In this document: positions 5,571 to 6,079 of the stretch, in pieces | Layout: every line of letters begins with the position of its first letter | How positions within the stretch are numbered: the stretch's first letter is position 1 | Assembly (NCBI GenBank): GCA_002336465.1 | Contig: DDEP01000127.1 | Span: 1 to 6,079 of the forward strand | DNA: 6,079 nt | Reading direction: 5' to 3' | Origin: Pedobacter sp. UBA1951 | GTDB lineage: Bacteria; Bacteroidota; Bacteroidia; Sphingobacteriales; Sphingobacteriaceae | The notes under the pieces: generated by a model | The model's input: only the letters and a program-made list of their open reading frames with translations | Told to the model about the DNA's origin: nothing | Database searches by the model: none | Program-made: the position numbers and the translations under genes

Positions 5571-6079
5571 ATGCTCAACGATCAATTTGGCAGGCCAATA
5601 AATTACCTTAGAATAGCAGTTACCGACCATTGCAACTTGAGGTGTACCTACTGCATGCCTGAAAAAGGTCTCGACTGGATCAAGCGCAAAGATTTGATGA
5701 CCGATTGGGAATTACTAAAAATCTGCTCTATTTTTACTGAATTAGGCATCAATAAAATCCGCATTACTGGTGGCGAGCCTTTTCTAAGAAAGGATTTAAT
5801 GCCTTTGCTCGAAAACATTTCAAAACTTGAAAACCTTAGTGAGCTTACCATTACCACCAATGGCTTGCTTACCCAGCCTCATATCTCCGAACTGAAAAAT
5901 ATTGGCGTCCGATCGGTTAATATCAGCTTAGACACTTTGGATAAAAATCGGTTCTTCCAGATTACGAGGCGCAACGGCCTTGAGAAAGTAATCGATACGA
6001 TTTATAGCTTGCTGGAATGCGGCATCAAAGCTAAAATCAACTGTGTCGTAATGGATGGAAAGAACATAGAAGATTTGCT
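5571..6079 (+). CDS. moaA: GTP 3',8-cyclase MoaA, C-terminus cut by window edge
   Basis: A radical S-adenosylmethionine enzyme that converts GTP to 3',8-cyclo-GTP, the first step of molybdenum cofactor (molybdopterin) synthesis in the cytoplasm. The first 169 residues are visible, about half of the usual 320-330. The start MLNDQFGRPINYLRIAVTD is typical of the family. Cys21, Cys25 and Cys28 (CNLRCTYC) bind the N-terminal 4Fe-4S cluster; RITGGEP at 64-70 is the SAM-contacting GGEP motif; TITTNG (93-98) and VNISLDTL (116-123) are the next barrel strands. The second cluster's cysteines and the C-terminal GG lie beyond the window. An in-frame TAA at 5562 means that no earlier start is possible, and the ATG at 5571 gives the expected N-terminus. 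No ribosome-binding site is seen. A TATATTTA at 5523-5530 is one base from the -7 consensus but lacks a -33 partner. Other moa genes would be expected downstream. Confidence 0.95.
   Translation, partial: MLNDQFGRPINYLRIAVTDHCNLRCTYCMPEKGLDWIKRKDLMTDWELLKICSIFTELGINKIRITGGEPFLRKDLMPLLENISKLENLSELTITTNGLLTQPHISELKNIGVRSVNISLDTLDKNRFFQITRRNGLEKVIDTIYSLLECGIKAKINCVVMDGKNIEDL

Overview
The window looks like Bacteroidota chromosome. The coding DNA is of moderate GC, and the start codons are preceded by A-rich leaders with no Shine-Dalgarno sequence. The surface lipoproteins begin CKKDK after the lipobox, there is a TPR/HisKA_3 hybrid-architecture kinase of the kind common in the phylum, and at least one TAnnTTTG-type promoter box is present. 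Placement below phylum is inference; the relic gene pieces and the repeat style are reminiscent of Chitinophagia/Sphingobacteriia.

Layout. Positions 1-1889 (minus strand) encode a membrane sensor histidine kinase with a periplasmic TPR sensor, cut off at its C-terminus by the window edge. Divergently, 2003-5003 (plus strand) holds four envelope or secreted proteins in a row: an unrecognised 342-aa secreted protein, a 266-aa outer-membrane beta-barrel-like protein 21 bases downstream, a 147-aa lipocalin-like lipoprotein, and a 187-aa lipoprotein that resembles the DUF6252 group. Positions 5004-5570 hold no intact gene. They contain heptamer repeats and two adjoining gene relics: the N-terminal quarter of a PolB-like 3'-5' exonuclease, followed in another frame by the HPY tail of an oligopeptide ABC-transporter ATPase. 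From 5571 to the right edge is moaA, the radical-SAM GTP 3',8-cyclase of molybdenum cofactor synthesis, partial at its C-terminus.

How the genes may work together. The kinase and the four exported proteins share one divergent intergenic region of 113 bases, so the kinase could control the envelope cassette. This is inferred from position only; the cognate response regulator is probably beyond position 1. moaA is unrelated in function and lies beyond the decayed stretch.

The most unusual signal is in the spacers. Four blocks of degenerate 7-bp repeats with four different unit sequences sit in the two spacers that flank the two-lipoprotein segment (3858-3936 and 5020-5111). One block runs into a start codon, and one folds into an 11-bp hairpin. 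I saw no RNA gene, CRISPR array, insertion sequence or complete transposase.
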